This document shows, piece after piece, positions 1 through 11,284 of a stretch of 64,000 nt of DNA (position 1 is the first letter of the stretch; each line of letters starts with the position of its first letter). Origin of the DNA: Rusavskia elegans. Its lineage: Eukaryota > Ascomycota > Lecanoromycetes > Teloschistales > Teloschistaceae. The stretch spans positions 434,001 to 498,000 of the forward strand of contig SAUG01000053.1 in NCBI GenBank assembly GCA_011316305.1, in the 5' to 3' direction. The notes beneath the pieces are model-generated. The model ran no database searches, had not been told where the DNA came from, and saw only the letters and a program-made list of their open reading frames with translations. Position numbers and translations under genes: made by a program.

Positions 1-968
1 GATTTTTCTATTTTATATAATTTAAATTCTATTATTAGTTTTTTCTTTATTTTTTTTAGTTCTATAAAATACTATTCTAATTTTTTTATCCGATAGATAG
101 ATAAGATAATTATTATTATAGCAGGCTATCTAACTTTTAGTTATATATTTTCTAGCTTTTTTTCTAGATAATTTTTTCCGTTATTTTAAATTAGTATTCG
201 GTTATTTCTATTATCTTTTTTATTAGATAATTTCTTTTAAAATATCTCGTTCTTCTATATAAATATTAAACTTTAGTCCGCGATCTTTTATTTTCGGTAG
301 TATTAAGTTCTATTAGATTTTCTTTAGATTATCTTTTAATAGATTCTGTTTTATTAAACGCCTGTTTATTTAAATAATTTTTATACTATTTAGTATTAAT
401 TCTAGTGGTAAATTTAATTAGAAATACTAGTAATTCTAGTTTTATATTATTTCTATAGCTTTTTTAACTTTTATATAAAGTTTTTTTTATAGAAATAGAC
501 TTTTAAAATTAAGTTTTCCTAGTCCGTTTTATAAATTAATATTTTAAACTAAATAATATAGATAGCTACCGACTTCTACTATATTAAAATTATTAGTTTT
601 CTTTTTATTATTTTATCTTTATTATTTTTTCCGAAGGTTTCTTTTATTACTATAATCAGATAACTAAATATATAGAAAATCTATAAAATTTTATCTTTTT
701 TCTAATTTTTCGGATTATTAAAATAGTCGTTTATATAAAATCTAATCTAGTTAAAAGTTATCTTTTCTTGATATAATATTATAAATAGAATTTTAATTAT
801 ATTATTAAAAAATTAGTTTTTATATAATATAAAGTAGATATTTATCTAGATAAACTATAGTTCTAAAAATTTTCTATCACCTTTATAGATATTAGGCGAT
901 ACCGTTTTTATAATATCGCTTTAATCTATAGAACAAGATGATAAAACTAATATAGTAAATCGTTAAAA
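1..968 (-). pseudogene. degraded gag of LTR-C with zinc knuckle
   Basis: Translation of the minus strand near 225-274 gives a stretch reading YLYRRTRYFKRNY. This has the spacing of a CX2CX4HX4C nucleocapsid knuckle, with Cys changed to Tyr and His to Tyr. The homologous stretch at 20627-20680 still begins CYLYGK with its first Cys intact, which supports the reading. Gag would package element RNA. Many in-frame stops replace probable Gln or Trp codons. No reverse transcriptase is visible in this part. The family placement (Copia or Gypsy) is not decided by gag alone. Confidence 0.6.
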
Positions 969-1380
969 TATAATATCTTTATATATTAAAAGGCGTTATA
1001 TTTAAATCTAACTATAGCTATATATATATTCCGAACTATTAAATAGTAAAGGAATCCTAGTATAGATTATTATAACTAATTCTATATAGCCGCGAAAGTA
1101 CAATTATAATATTACGAGGCGTTTTTATTATAGAAGTAATTAAAAAGAAAATAGTAGTAATATATTTAATAATTATATTAACGACTAATAAAAGAAATTA
1201 TTTAATAACAGTAAAAAGCGATATATATAGCTAGAATAGCCGATAGTACCGATAGATAACCGTCTGCTAAAAATTTCTATTATATAGGTCGGCTATAACA
1301 GCTATAGACGGCTATAGATAATTAGGCTCGTTTATCTAGCCAATTTTCCAACGTATCTTTATGGAATCGTAGACGTAATA
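969..1380 (-). repeat. LTR-C, 412 bp (5' LTR)
   Basis: The repeat is exactly 412 bp, the same length as both LTRs of the complete LTR-C element at 25636-28340. On its sense strand it starts TATTACGTCTACGATTC and ends with a degraded GGGACGTTACA. The canonical TG...CA ends have become TA...TA here by RIP; the copy ending at 54426 still shows an intact ...TTACA end. Inner landmarks are the AGCCGATAGTACCGATAG region and the GTAGACGTAAT edge. Confidence 0.9.
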
Positions 1381-2688
1381 TATAATTAAATATATTCTTC
1401 GTATTTTATTCTATATCCGAAGAGAAAAAAACTTTTTTCGCTATATTCTACTTTCGAAGACGAATCTAATACTAGATAAAACGTTTTCCTCGCTAGTATA
1501 TAGACGATAAAAAAAGATAATAATTATATTTTTATATAATTTATAAAGTTTAAAAAAGTATTTTTATAATATTTTCGGAATTTTAAACGAAATTCTAACT
1601 ATTAAACGCTTTATTTAATATCTTTAGTAGAAGAACGCAGTATTTAACTACGCCGTACGATTTAAAAAATATATACTACTAACGAAATAGATCGACAACG
1701 CTTTAAATATAATATTTAAACGAGATTTTAATAAATATATAAAAAATAAATTTATATACGATAGTTAAATATATAATATATTAGATAATCTAATTAAAAT
1801 ATCTATCGACTTCGATAATATATTATATAAACGAGATATAAAAAAGACGCTATAATAATAGACTACGAAATAATATAGAACGTTATTTAAAATACTTTTA
1901 TAGAAAATAGTAACCGAGTAAAAAATCCGGAAATAGCTACTACAGATCTATATTAATAGAACTAGATTTAATATAATAGCGACGTAAAAAGAAAAATTCT
2001 AGAAATAGTAAAAAGAATAAAAATTCTAAAACGTACTATAACTATAGTAAATTAAATTATTTTATAAAAAAATATTAATTAGATAAAATATAACGACGAT
2101 AGTTTAATACTATATTAAAGAAAGATTTTAAAAACTAATAAAAAATAATTTTAGAAGACGACGATAGTAGTTCTAAACTCTAAAAAACCAGTTTAAATAA
2201 AAAATATATATTTATAAAAAACGATAAAATACTATAGAAAATAATAACTAATAATATTTTATTGCGAGTATTAATAGAACTAATTAAAAGAAAAGCCGTT
2301 TCTAAATAGATAACCGTAATAGAAAACGTTTAATAAACGAAATTAAAAACTTTCTACTCTAGAACCTATAATAAAAAATTAGTAAAAAAAAGATATATAG
2401 TAATCTACAAAGAATTTAAAGCCGATTTTAATATATATATTAACGACGAATATCTATAAAACGATTAATAAAATAAAAAAATAAATAATATCGTCGATTT
2501 ATTAAAAAAAGAACTAGGAAGTAACACTTCTAAAAATAAAATTATTTTTTAACGGATTCTATAATAAATAAATATAATAATAGTAGATTAATATATAATA
2601 TTTAACTAGATCGCTTATTATAACAATAATTATAGAATCTATAAATTAGAAAAAAAAAAGCCGGATAGTATCTATTAAAACTATATCG
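1381..2688 (+). pseudogene. element 0: chromovirus gag fragment
   Basis: This is gag of a Ty3/Gypsy chromovirus, aligned by eye with the gag regions of elements 1, 3 and 4. At 2034-2075 the frame reads YYNYSKLNYFIKKY, a mutated nucleocapsid knuckle (CX2CX4HX4C with each Cys and the His now Tyr). It is cut on the left by the LTR-C element and on the right by element 1. Its continuation is found at 16062 after the TSD of element 1. This is one of the oldest layers on the left side of the window. Confidence 0.8.
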
Positions 2689-2693
2689 ATAAA

Positions 2694-3096
2694 TATTATA
2701 ATTTTGGATTGGACCTTATACCAAATTTAATATTTAGTAATAAAATTTTTAATATATACTAAATATTTAGAGATTGTTTAATAATTAGCGTTATTGAATT
2801 ATATTAATTACTAATTACTACTAAATAGTATTTAGTTATTTAATAGTATTTAGTATATTGATTATACTAATTATATTAATAATAAAAGAATTCATTATCT
2901 ATATAAATTCTAAACTCGATATTTTAATAGTTTGTATTTAATTTATTAGTTATCGCTATATACTACTCTAATAATCAGACTAATTTATTTTTATATTTAT
3001 TTAAAATAATTATCCGTTATATCTTCGATTATAGATATATTAATAAATTTAAACTAATTTTTAGAAATACCAAAATCTCTAGATAATTTTATAATA
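2694..3096 (+). repeat. LTR-B, 5' LTR of element 1
   Basis: A 403-bp LTR starting TATTATAATTTTGGATTGG and ending TTTTATAATA; RIP has hidden the TG...CA ends. Other copies are at 15672-16056, 19629-20032, 56270-56668 and 63038-63441. The second half (R-U5, from about 2895) is shared with LTR-A, while the first half (U3) is not. Sequence right after the LTR (TTTTAAATACCTTTAGAAT) is shared by all A and B elements and should contain the primer-binding site, but RIP makes the tRNA unidentifiable. Confidence 0.9.
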
Positions 3097-4496
3097 TTTT
3101 AAATACCTTTAGAATATCTATCGCAGGTTAACGTTAAATTTCTACTTTAAATAATTCCAGCTATCTAGTAAAATAGTCCGAATCTAAAAAAAAAGAAATC
3201 TAAATAAAAGACGATAGTAAAAATAAAAATATTTCTTCTATTAACTATTAGTTTTATAGTATTAAAATTAATCAATCCGATAAATACTATAGAAATCGTA
3301 AAAAACTAGAAGACTAGCTCGTATAATTAGATATATATTTCGTATTCTATTTTATATTCGAAAAGAAAAAAACTTTCTTTATTATATTCTACTTTCGAAA
3401 ACGAGCCTAATATTAGATAAAATATTTCTTTCGCTAATATATAGATAATTAAAAAGATAATAAATATATTTTAGTATATTTTATAAAATTTAAAAAAGCT
3501 ATTTATAATATCTTTAGAATTTCGAATAAAATCTAAATTACTTAATATTTTATTTAATATCTTCAATATAAAAACGTAGTATTTAACTACGCCGTATAGT
3601 TTAAAAAATAGATATTACTAATAGAATAGAATAGAATAATAATATTCTATATATAATCTTTAGATAAAAATTTAAAAAACGAATAAAAGATAAATTTATA
3701 TATAATAGTCGAGTATATAATATATTAGATAAACTAATCCAAATATCTATCGATCTAAATAATAAACTATATAAAAAAAATATAGAAAAATACTATAATA
3801 GTAGACTGTTAAATAATATAGAATATTATTTAAAACGGTCTTATAAAAAATAGTATTAAAGTAAAAAATAGTCTAAAAATAGCTATTATAGACCGATATT
3901 AATAAAACTAGACTCTATATAATAGTAATATAAAAGTAAAAATTCAAGAAATAGTAAAGGAAATAAAAACTCTAAAACGTATTATAATTATAGTAAATTA
4001 AACTATTTTATAAAAAAATATCGGTTAAATAAAGTATAATAATAATAGTTTAACGCTATACTAAAAGAAGAATTTTAAAACTAATAAAAAATGATTTTAA
4101 AAAACTATAATAGTAGTTTTAAATTCTAGAAAACTAGTTTAGATAAAAAATTTATATTTATAGAAAACGATAAAATATTATAGAAAGCGATAATAAATAA
4201 TATTATACTATAAATATTATCGGAACCAACTAGAAAAAAAGCTACTTTTAGATAAATAACTATAATAGAAGACGTTTAACGAATAAAACTATAAATTCTT
4301 TACTTTAAAATAATATACGACTCGGAATTAATAAAGAAAAAATTTATAATAATTTATAAAAAATTTAAAGCCGTTTATAAAATATATATTAATAACGAAT
4401 ATTTATAAAACGACTAGTAGAATTAAAAAGTAAATATTATTATTAATATATTAAAGAAAAAACTAGGAAGTAACGCCTTTAAAAATAAAGTTATTA
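3097..4496 (+). pseudogene. gag of element 1 (left portion)
   Basis: Degraded nucleocapsid/capsid gene of the LTR-B chromovirus. The knuckle is at 3980-4021 and reads YYNYSKLNYFIKKY, with Cys and His positions changed to Tyr. The leader after the LTR contains a near-invariant block, ATCGCAGGTTAACG, at about 3120. The frame is cut at 4496 by element 2 and resumes at 11285 with gag/protease junction sequence. Stops are mostly TAA/TAG where Gln is expected. Confidence 0.75.
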
Positions 4497-4501
4497 CTAA
4501 A

Positions 4502-5029
4502 TATTATAGGACTACCTGGAAATCCTGGTATCTTCAAAAATGGTTGAACTTATTGGTATATCTGTAAACGGAGATATAACGGGTGATTATTTAAATTATA
4601 TTAAAAATAAATCAGTTCAATTACTAGAGCAGTATATAGCGATAACTAATAAATTAAATATAAACTATAAAGATATCGAATTCGAGATCTATATAAATAA
4701 TAAGATCTTTTATTTTCTTAAGTGCTTTACTTAATTAAAACTACTAAAATAATCTCTTTTTAGTCCCTTTAGTTTACTAAAATAATTAAAATAGCCTTTC
4801 TTTAATTCTTTTACTTAATTAAAATAACTAAAATAACCTTTTTTTAGTTTCTTTACTCTAGTAAAATAACTAAAATAACTTTTTTTTAGTTTTTTTATTC
4901 TATTAAAATAACTAAAATAATATTAGTACTAATACTAAAACCTTCCTATCTATCGAAATTTAATAGAAAATCTAGTATTATACTAAATACTACCGTATTC
5001 TCTAAAATAAACCGCCCGTATTTATAATA
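4502..5029 (-). repeat. LTR-A, 3' LTR of element 2; one half almost free of RIP
   Basis: The R-U5 half (4502 to about 4735) keeps many CA and TG dinucleotides, for example ATGGTTGAACTTATTGG and TCTGTAAACGG. The same positions in the partner LTR (10752 onward) are mutated. This explains a chance 64-codon open frame at 4540-4734, which is not a gene. The U3 half (about 4735-4930) is a tandem array of roughly 41-bp units built around AAAATAACTAAAATAA. It ends ...TTTATAATA at 5029. Confidence 0.9.
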
Positions 5030-5100
5030 CTAGATCTTTTCTTTAGATTTTTTATTTTAAAAAACTATCGTCCGTTCCTTCCTATAGATAAAAAAAAAAA

Positions 5101-5580
5101 TTATTAACTAAAGAGTATTATAAAAAAGTTCTTTCTTTAGATATCGGTATATTAGCTATACGTCTTTATCGGAATTATTCCTAGTTAGAAAAATTCTATT
5201 ACGTCGGCGAAGGTTCCGAGAAGTATATTAAATATATAAAGTAAGTTTATTTCTATAATTTTATTCCGTTAGATACTATACGTTAGTATCATCTTAAAAA
5301 TAAATATAAAAAATTAAAGAAAAAATTATATAAAGCGTATACGAAATAATAATATCTATTTTATTTATTAGATTATATTAAAGAAAAGTAGCGTATTATA
5401 GTTAATAGCGAGCTATAGAATTTTAAAGAATTAAAATATAAAAATAGTACTACGGATATATTTTCTTCCGTAGATTTAAATTCTCTTATCGATATTATCT
5501 TTAAATAGATTACTTTATCTAGTAATTTCGGCTAGTCGATAATTTTTTTAGTTTTTTTCGGTAGAATTATTATAGAATCT
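5101..5580 (+). pseudogene. antisense Cys-rich frame in the 3' segment of element 2
   Basis: Between the chromodomain and the 3' LTR, the strand opposite to gag-pol carries a coherent frame of about 160 codons, starting LLTKEYYKKVLSLDIGIL. It is broken only by TAA/TAG codons (about nine), each explicable as Gln or Trp mutated by RIP. The homologous frame in element 3 (49865-50390, minus) matches residue by residue over nearly the whole length, including YKKLKKKLYK and RIIVNSELQNFKEL with stops read as Gln. Tyr residues stand at positions suggesting lost Cys pairs (YRNY; YIKY). A Lys/Leu-rich, probably coiled-coil stretch follows. The function is unknown. The suggestion of a small Cys-rich, zinc-binding protein is inference. 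Confidence 0.55.
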
Positions 5581-5599
5581 TTTAATAGTTTACCAAATA

Positions 5600-8500
5600 T
5601 TTTTTAGATTTTTAAATATTTTTCGAAATAGAATAATATTTCTATTTAATTAGATAGTTCTAACTTTTTTTCTATAGGATCTTTTTAACTATAAAAGTAT
5701 TTTTTTCTTATATTTCGAAATTAAATATCCGTTATAACGGTATTCCGAAATCGGTTGATTCTAAAAAAAATATATAGAATACCGGATATACTTTAATATC
5801 TTCGGATAGATCGAGTTTAAAATTCTAAGATTTTTTAATCCCTTTAATTAAAAATAGTCCGACTTTAATATAATTAAGTTTTTTACTTAGAGTCTTTATT
5901 TTTAGATTTTTTATAAAAAGGTATACTTTATCTTCTTTTTTTAGCTAAAGTACTATTTTTCGGTTTTAGTTCTAATAATTATCCGAGTATTTCTATATCT
6001 TTAGGATATTTCCGTAGATTTTTTTCTAAATATTAATTTTATAGATTACTAATTCCGTTAATATATATAGTAGTAGTTATTTTAATAAATTTAGATTTCT
6101 TTTATTATCGACGTAGAACGGTATTATTTTTATTATATTTAATTCTTTTATATTAAATACTAGTTAAGCTATTAGTAAATACGAAATCTAATTATCTTAA
6201 ATATTATTAATATAATATTTTAAATATTATTCTAAAGTTTAGTTAGTATATTCTATCTATCTATCTATTATCGGATAGAAAACTATTAATAATTTAAATT
6301 TAATACTAAGCAGAGGTATAAGGGTCTTCTAATAGTTTAAAGTAAAGAATTTATTTCTATTATTTATTATTACTTCTAGTAGTCTGTAATATCGGAATAA
6401 TCGATCTAGAATAATAAATCCAAGTTATTTTACTATAAAGTCTTTTTTTAATAGAATTATATAGATATATTTCGTAAATCTATTAACTATATTAAATATC
6501 GAGTCGTATTCTATATTTATTATCGGATCTTTCGATTTTAGGAGTTTAATAATAAAGTCTATAGTAACTTTCTTCTATAGTAAATTCGGTAGTTTCTAAT
6601 ACTAAATCTCGCTATAACGAATATATATACTATACTTGTTTTATTAATAATTAAAATATATTTTAATATATATTTCGATACGTTACTTTATATTAGAAAA
6701 CTAGTAATATTATTATAAAAGTTATATTATTTTCGTTCCGTCTGAATACTTTTATAGTATTCTATTATAATATTCTTTAATATATTTATCGATTTTATTA
6801 TCTAGTATTTATAGTTTTTTTTTTAATAGAAAATTATTTTTAGTCGTCTTTAAATATACGCAGCGTTATATTTAACTCGTACTAATTTACTAATAGTAAT
6901 CTATCTTTATTAATTTTTAGAAAACTATTATTAAAAACTTCTTTTATTTTTATATAATTATTTCTTCGATTTAAAACGTCTATTTTTCTATTTTTTTTAT
7001 CTAAAATATAATATATTTTAAATTTTTATTAACCGAAGAGTTTAGACTATTATATTTATTTTCTATTAAATTATTTTATTATTATAAAATATAGAAGATT
7101 TTTATAATCTATAAAAATTATTAGTTCTAGTAATCTTTCGGTATATACTTTCTATTATTTTAGTACGACTACTATAACTAGTAGTTTTTTATTATAGATA
7201 TCGTAGTTCTATTCCGCTAGTAATAATTTCCTGGATATATATACTATCGAGTACTTTTTACTATTATACTGCTATAGAAGATATATATTTATAGCTAGAT
7301 CTAATAAATCTATTTCTATTAATAATAGTTTTATTAGATCGAATATTTTAAATACTGGGTCTTTTATATATTTATTTTTAAGATTTTCGAATATTTATTA
7401 CTCTTTTCTCTCTATTATTATTCTATAGTATCCTTTATTAAAACTATTAGAATAAGAGCTCTTTTAGAATAGTTTTTTATAAACTTTCAGTTATAGTTTA
7501 TAAATCCGAAAAAATTTTAGATTTTTTTAATATTTATCGGTATCTTCTATTCTATAAATATTTTTAGTTTACTAGAATCGATATATAGTTCGTTTCGCTT
7601 TATAATAAATTCTAGAAAGTCGATTTTTTTTTATAGAATTTATATTTCTCTGGTTTAAAATATAAATTTCTTTTTTCTAGATATTTAAAAATCTTACTAA
7701 TATACTATATATATTCTTTAAATATTTTAGAAAAAACTAAAATATTATTAAAGTAAACGATAATAAATATATCCAGATGGTTTTTAAATATATTATTAAT
7801 TATATCCTAATAGATTACCTAGGTATTTATAAATCTAAACGGTATAATTATATATTTATAATAATTGTACTATATATAGAAAGCTATTTTCTATTTTTTT
7901 CCGGCTTTTATCCGTATAAAATTATATATTCTTTAAAGATTGAATTTCGTAAAATATTTTATTTTATAAAATCTATTTTAAAATTCGCTAATATTTAGTA
8001 ATAGATATCGGTTTTTAATTATAATATTATTTAGCTTCCGGTAATCAATATATAAACGGAATATTCTATTCTATTTAAATATAAAAAGGATCGAATATTT
8101 TACTAGTAATTAAAATTTCCGAATAAATCCCTTTTTTATATTTTTATCTAGGTATTTACGGAGTATTTCGAGCTCTATAGCGGATAATAAATAAATAGGT
8201 CCAAATATTAGCTGTTTACCTGATTTAAATCTGACTTTATAATTTTATAGTTAATACTTAAATAGTATTTTTATAGTTATTACTTTTCGAAATAAAATTA
8301 TCTAATTTTTATATATATCCTAAACTTCTTTTAATAGATTTTCTATTAACTTTTTATTAAATAATATAGAGTTCTCGAAAGGTTTATAATTTTCTTTTCC
8401 TTTTCTATTTTATTAATCTAGCTAACTTCTACCGGTATTTAATAAATCGGACCTAAATAGTTTTTAGTTATATTTTTTCGAAGTTATAAATTCGCGTTTT

Positions 8501-9480
8501 ATATTTTATTTTTTATCTATTTAAAAATACTACTTTAGTATAGATTAGATATTTTCTATATAGGAATATTATTTAAAACTAAATACTCTTTTTTTCTAGT
8601 CTATTACTAGATTATAATTTTTTAATTAAAAAATCCCGAATACGATTTTATAGCTGGCTATCTAAATAATATTAAACTAGAGTTTCTTTTAATATTAGTT
8701 AATTATTATTTAGAGCGGTATCGTCTCTTTTACGACTTTTCTATTTCTACTCGGTATTTTATTTCTATTAATAACTATTAAGTTATATAGATCCTTTTTT
8801 TTAATATAAAGGAACTTTTTCTTTTTAGTTAAATTCTCTAATATAAAATTTCCGGTTACGCCTAAATCGATAAATATCTTAATCTTCTATAGTCTATTAT
8901 TAGTTGCGATAATTATTTTAATTTCGAGTATATATATATAGCTAGCTAAATTTAATTACTTTTTCCGAGTTATCGAATTATATATTTATAGTATATCTAT
9001 TACTATAAAATTTTATCTTTTCTTGAATTATTATTTATATTTTTATATTTTTTATTTTTATAATCGGCTTATAAAATATATCTATAGAAACTCTAATTAA
9101 AGATTCTATTTTTCTTTTATTATTTCTTTTAGTATTCGTATCTGCTATAGATAATATATTCGAAATAATTATAAATATTATAACTTCCGACTTTAGTAGA
9201 TATTATAGGAACGCGTCGATATAGTTTTAATAGATACTATCCGGTTCCTTCTTTTTTTGATTTATAGATATTATAATTATCGTTATAGTAGGTAGCTTTA
9301 CTAAATAATACGTATTAAATTCCTATTATTATATTCTTTTGTTAAAACGTCGGTTTAAAAATAACTTTATTTTTAGAAACGTTATTTCCTAGTTCTTTTT
9401 CTAATATATCGACGATATTACTAGCTTTTTAGTCCTACTAATTATTCTATAGATATTTATTGTTAATATATATTTTATAA
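5600..9480 (-). pseudogene. pol of element 2: protease, RT, RNase H, integrase, chromodomain
   Basis: Read on the minus strand. The aspartic protease active site lies at about 8848-8880 (IDLGVTGNF, where DSGATGNF is expected). The RT active site at 7744-7755 reads YFNN, from YLDD/YIDD with both Asp changed to Asn, followed by ILVFS. RNase H and the integrase core follow to about 6150. A chromodomain lies at about 5600-5780, with the FTVEKIL-type start degraded. The domain order and the chromodomain identify a Tf1/sushi-like chromovirus. There are numerous stops and the gene is dead. Confidence 0.85.
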
Positions 9481-10720
9481 ACGGCTTTAAATTCTTTATA
9501 GATTATTATAAATTCTTCCTTCGCTGTATCGTAGGGTCTATTGAAAATAAAAGGTTTTAACTGTATTTATTAAATATCTTCTACTACGGATATCTATCTA
9601 GAAGCAGCTCCATTTTTTAGTTAATTCTATTAATATTTATAGCGAAGTATTATTCGTTATAGCTTTCTATAGTACTTTATTATTTTCTATAAACGTAAAT
9701 TCTTTATCTAAATTGGTTTCCTAGAATTTAGAACTACTAACGTCGTTTTCTAAAATTAATTTTTACTAGTCTTTAAATTCTCCTTTTAGCGTAGCGTTAA
9801 ACTGTCGTCGTTATATTTTATTTAATCGATACTTTTTCGCGAAATAGCCGATCTTGTTATAGTTATAGTACGTCTTAGGTTTTTTATTCTCTTTACTGTC
9901 TCTAGAGTTCTTCTTTTTACGTTACTATTATATCGAGTTTAGTTCTATTAGTATCGGTCCGTAGTAGCTATCTCCGGACTTTTTACTAGGCGGTAGTCTT
10001 CTATAGGACCGTTCCGAGTAATATTTTATATTTCTTTATAGTCTATTATCATAGTACTTTTCTATATTTCGTTTATATAGCTTATCGTCGAAGTCGATAG
10101 ATATTTTAATAAGATTATTTAATATATTATAGGCTCGACTACCGTATAAAAATTTATCTTTTATTCGCTTTTTAAATCCTTTTCTAAATATTATATATAG
10201 GGTATCGTTATTCTATTTTATTAGTAATATCTATTCCTTAAATCGTACGGCGTAGTTAGATACTATATTCTTCTATTAAAGATACTAAATAAAACGTTTA
10301 GTAGTTTAGATTTTATTTAAAATTCTAAAGATAGTATAAATAAATTTATTAAATTTTATAAACTATATAAAAATACGTTTATTATTTTCGTTATTATCTA
10401 TATATTACCGAAGTAAAGGTTTTATCTAGTATTAAACTCGCCTTCGAAGATAGAATACGGCGAAGAGAGTTCTTTTCTCTTTAGATATAGGATAGAATAC
10501 GAAGTATATATCTAATTATATAAATCAATCTTTTAATTTATTATAGTTACTATAGTATTTATCGAATTTATTAACTTTAATATTATACGATCGATAATTA
10601 ATATAGAAAGTACTAACTTCTTTCTTACTACTATTATCTTTTATCTAGATTTTCTTTCCTTTAAGTTTAGACTATTTAACTATATAGCTGGAGTTATTTA
10701 GAGTAGAGATTTAATATTAA
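9480..10720 (-). pseudogene. gag of element 2
   Basis: Minus-strand gag of about 1.2 kb. The nucleocapsid knuckle is at 9829-9870 and reads YYNYNKIGYFAKKY, the RIP form of a CX2CX4HX4C box. It is collinear with the gag of elements 0, 1, 3 and 4. The segment next to the 5' LTR (10670-10750) contains AACCTGCGATAG, the reverse complement of the conserved leader block. Confidence 0.8.
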
Positions 10721-10751
10721 CCTGCGATAGATATTCTAAAGGTATTTAAAT

Positions 10752-11279
10752 TATTATAGAACTATCTAGAGGTTCTGGTATTTCTAAAGATAGTTAGACT
10801 TATTAGTATATCTATAAACGGAGGTATAACGAGTAATTATTTAAATTATATTAAAAATAAATCAGTTTAATTACTAGAGCAGTATATAGCGATAACTAAT
10901 AAATTAAATACGAGCTATAAAAGCGTCGAGTTCGAAGTCTATATAAATAATAAAATCCTTTATCTTTTTAGGTACCTTATTTAACTAAAACTACTAAAAT
11001 AACCTCTTTTTAATTCCTTTACTCTATTAAAATAACTAAAATAATCTTTTTTTAGTTTTTTTATTCTACTAAAATAATTAAAATAACCTTTTTTTAGTTC
11101 CTTTATTCTATTAAAATAACTAAAATAATCTTTCCTTAGTTCCTTTACTTTATTAAAATAACTAAAATAATATTAGTACTAATACTAAAGCCCTCCTGCC
11201 TGTCGAAGCGTAATAGAGAATCTAGTATTATACTAAGCACTACCGCGTTCCCTGAAACACGCCGTCCGTATTTATAACA
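10752..11279 (-). repeat. LTR-A, 5' LTR of element 2
   Basis: 528 bp, the same length as its partner at 4502-5029. The sense strand starts TGTTATAAATACGGACGGCG at 11279 with the canonical TG intact. U3 holds five units of an imperfect array of about 41 bp (about 10985-11165). The outermost 110 bp (11170-11279) keep GC-rich words such as CGAAGCGTAATAG and CTGAAACACGCCG. Confidence 0.93.
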
Positions 11280-11284
11280 CTAAA

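Larger units (their letters stand above)
1..1380 (-). mobile_element. LTR-C retroelement, 5' part (continues off the left edge)
   Basis: This is the 5' portion of a small LTR element read on the minus strand: the 5' LTR at 969-1380 followed leftwards by gag-like internal sequence to base 1. It matches, in reverse complement, the complete copy at 25636-28340 and the copy ending at 23207. It sits inside the gag of the chromovirus called element 0, which resumes at 1381. The far side of the insertion lies outside the window, so its TSD cannot be checked. Its internal start (near 900-968) contains sequence that is deleted in the 25.6-28.3 kb copy. RIP-type damage is heavy. Confidence 0.8.
4502..11279 (-). 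mobile_element. element 2: Gypsy chromovirus of the LTR-A subfamily, complete
   Basis: A complete 6,778-bp element on the minus strand with two 528-bp LTRs (4502-5029 and 10752-11279). The TSD is CTAAA (4497-4501 and 11280-11284). The right end keeps ...TATAACA, so the original ends were TGTTAT...ATAACA. Going leftwards from 10752 the order is gag, protease, RT, RNase H, integrase, chromodomain, then a 3' segment with an antisense frame. It is the youngest layer in this nest, lying inside element 1, which lies inside element 0. CpA/TpG loss is still strong, but CpG and some coding sense are better kept than in element 1. Confidence 0.95.

Noticed and set aside
4540..4734. Open frame of 64 codons
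   Set aside because: It lies wholly in the R-U5 half of an LTR, on the strand opposite to the element, and is open only because this half escaped RIP.
7777..7998. Open frame of 73 codons on +
   Set aside because: It is antisense to the RT region of element 2, is Ile/Tyr/Phe-rich as expected from AT bias, and is not kept in other copies.
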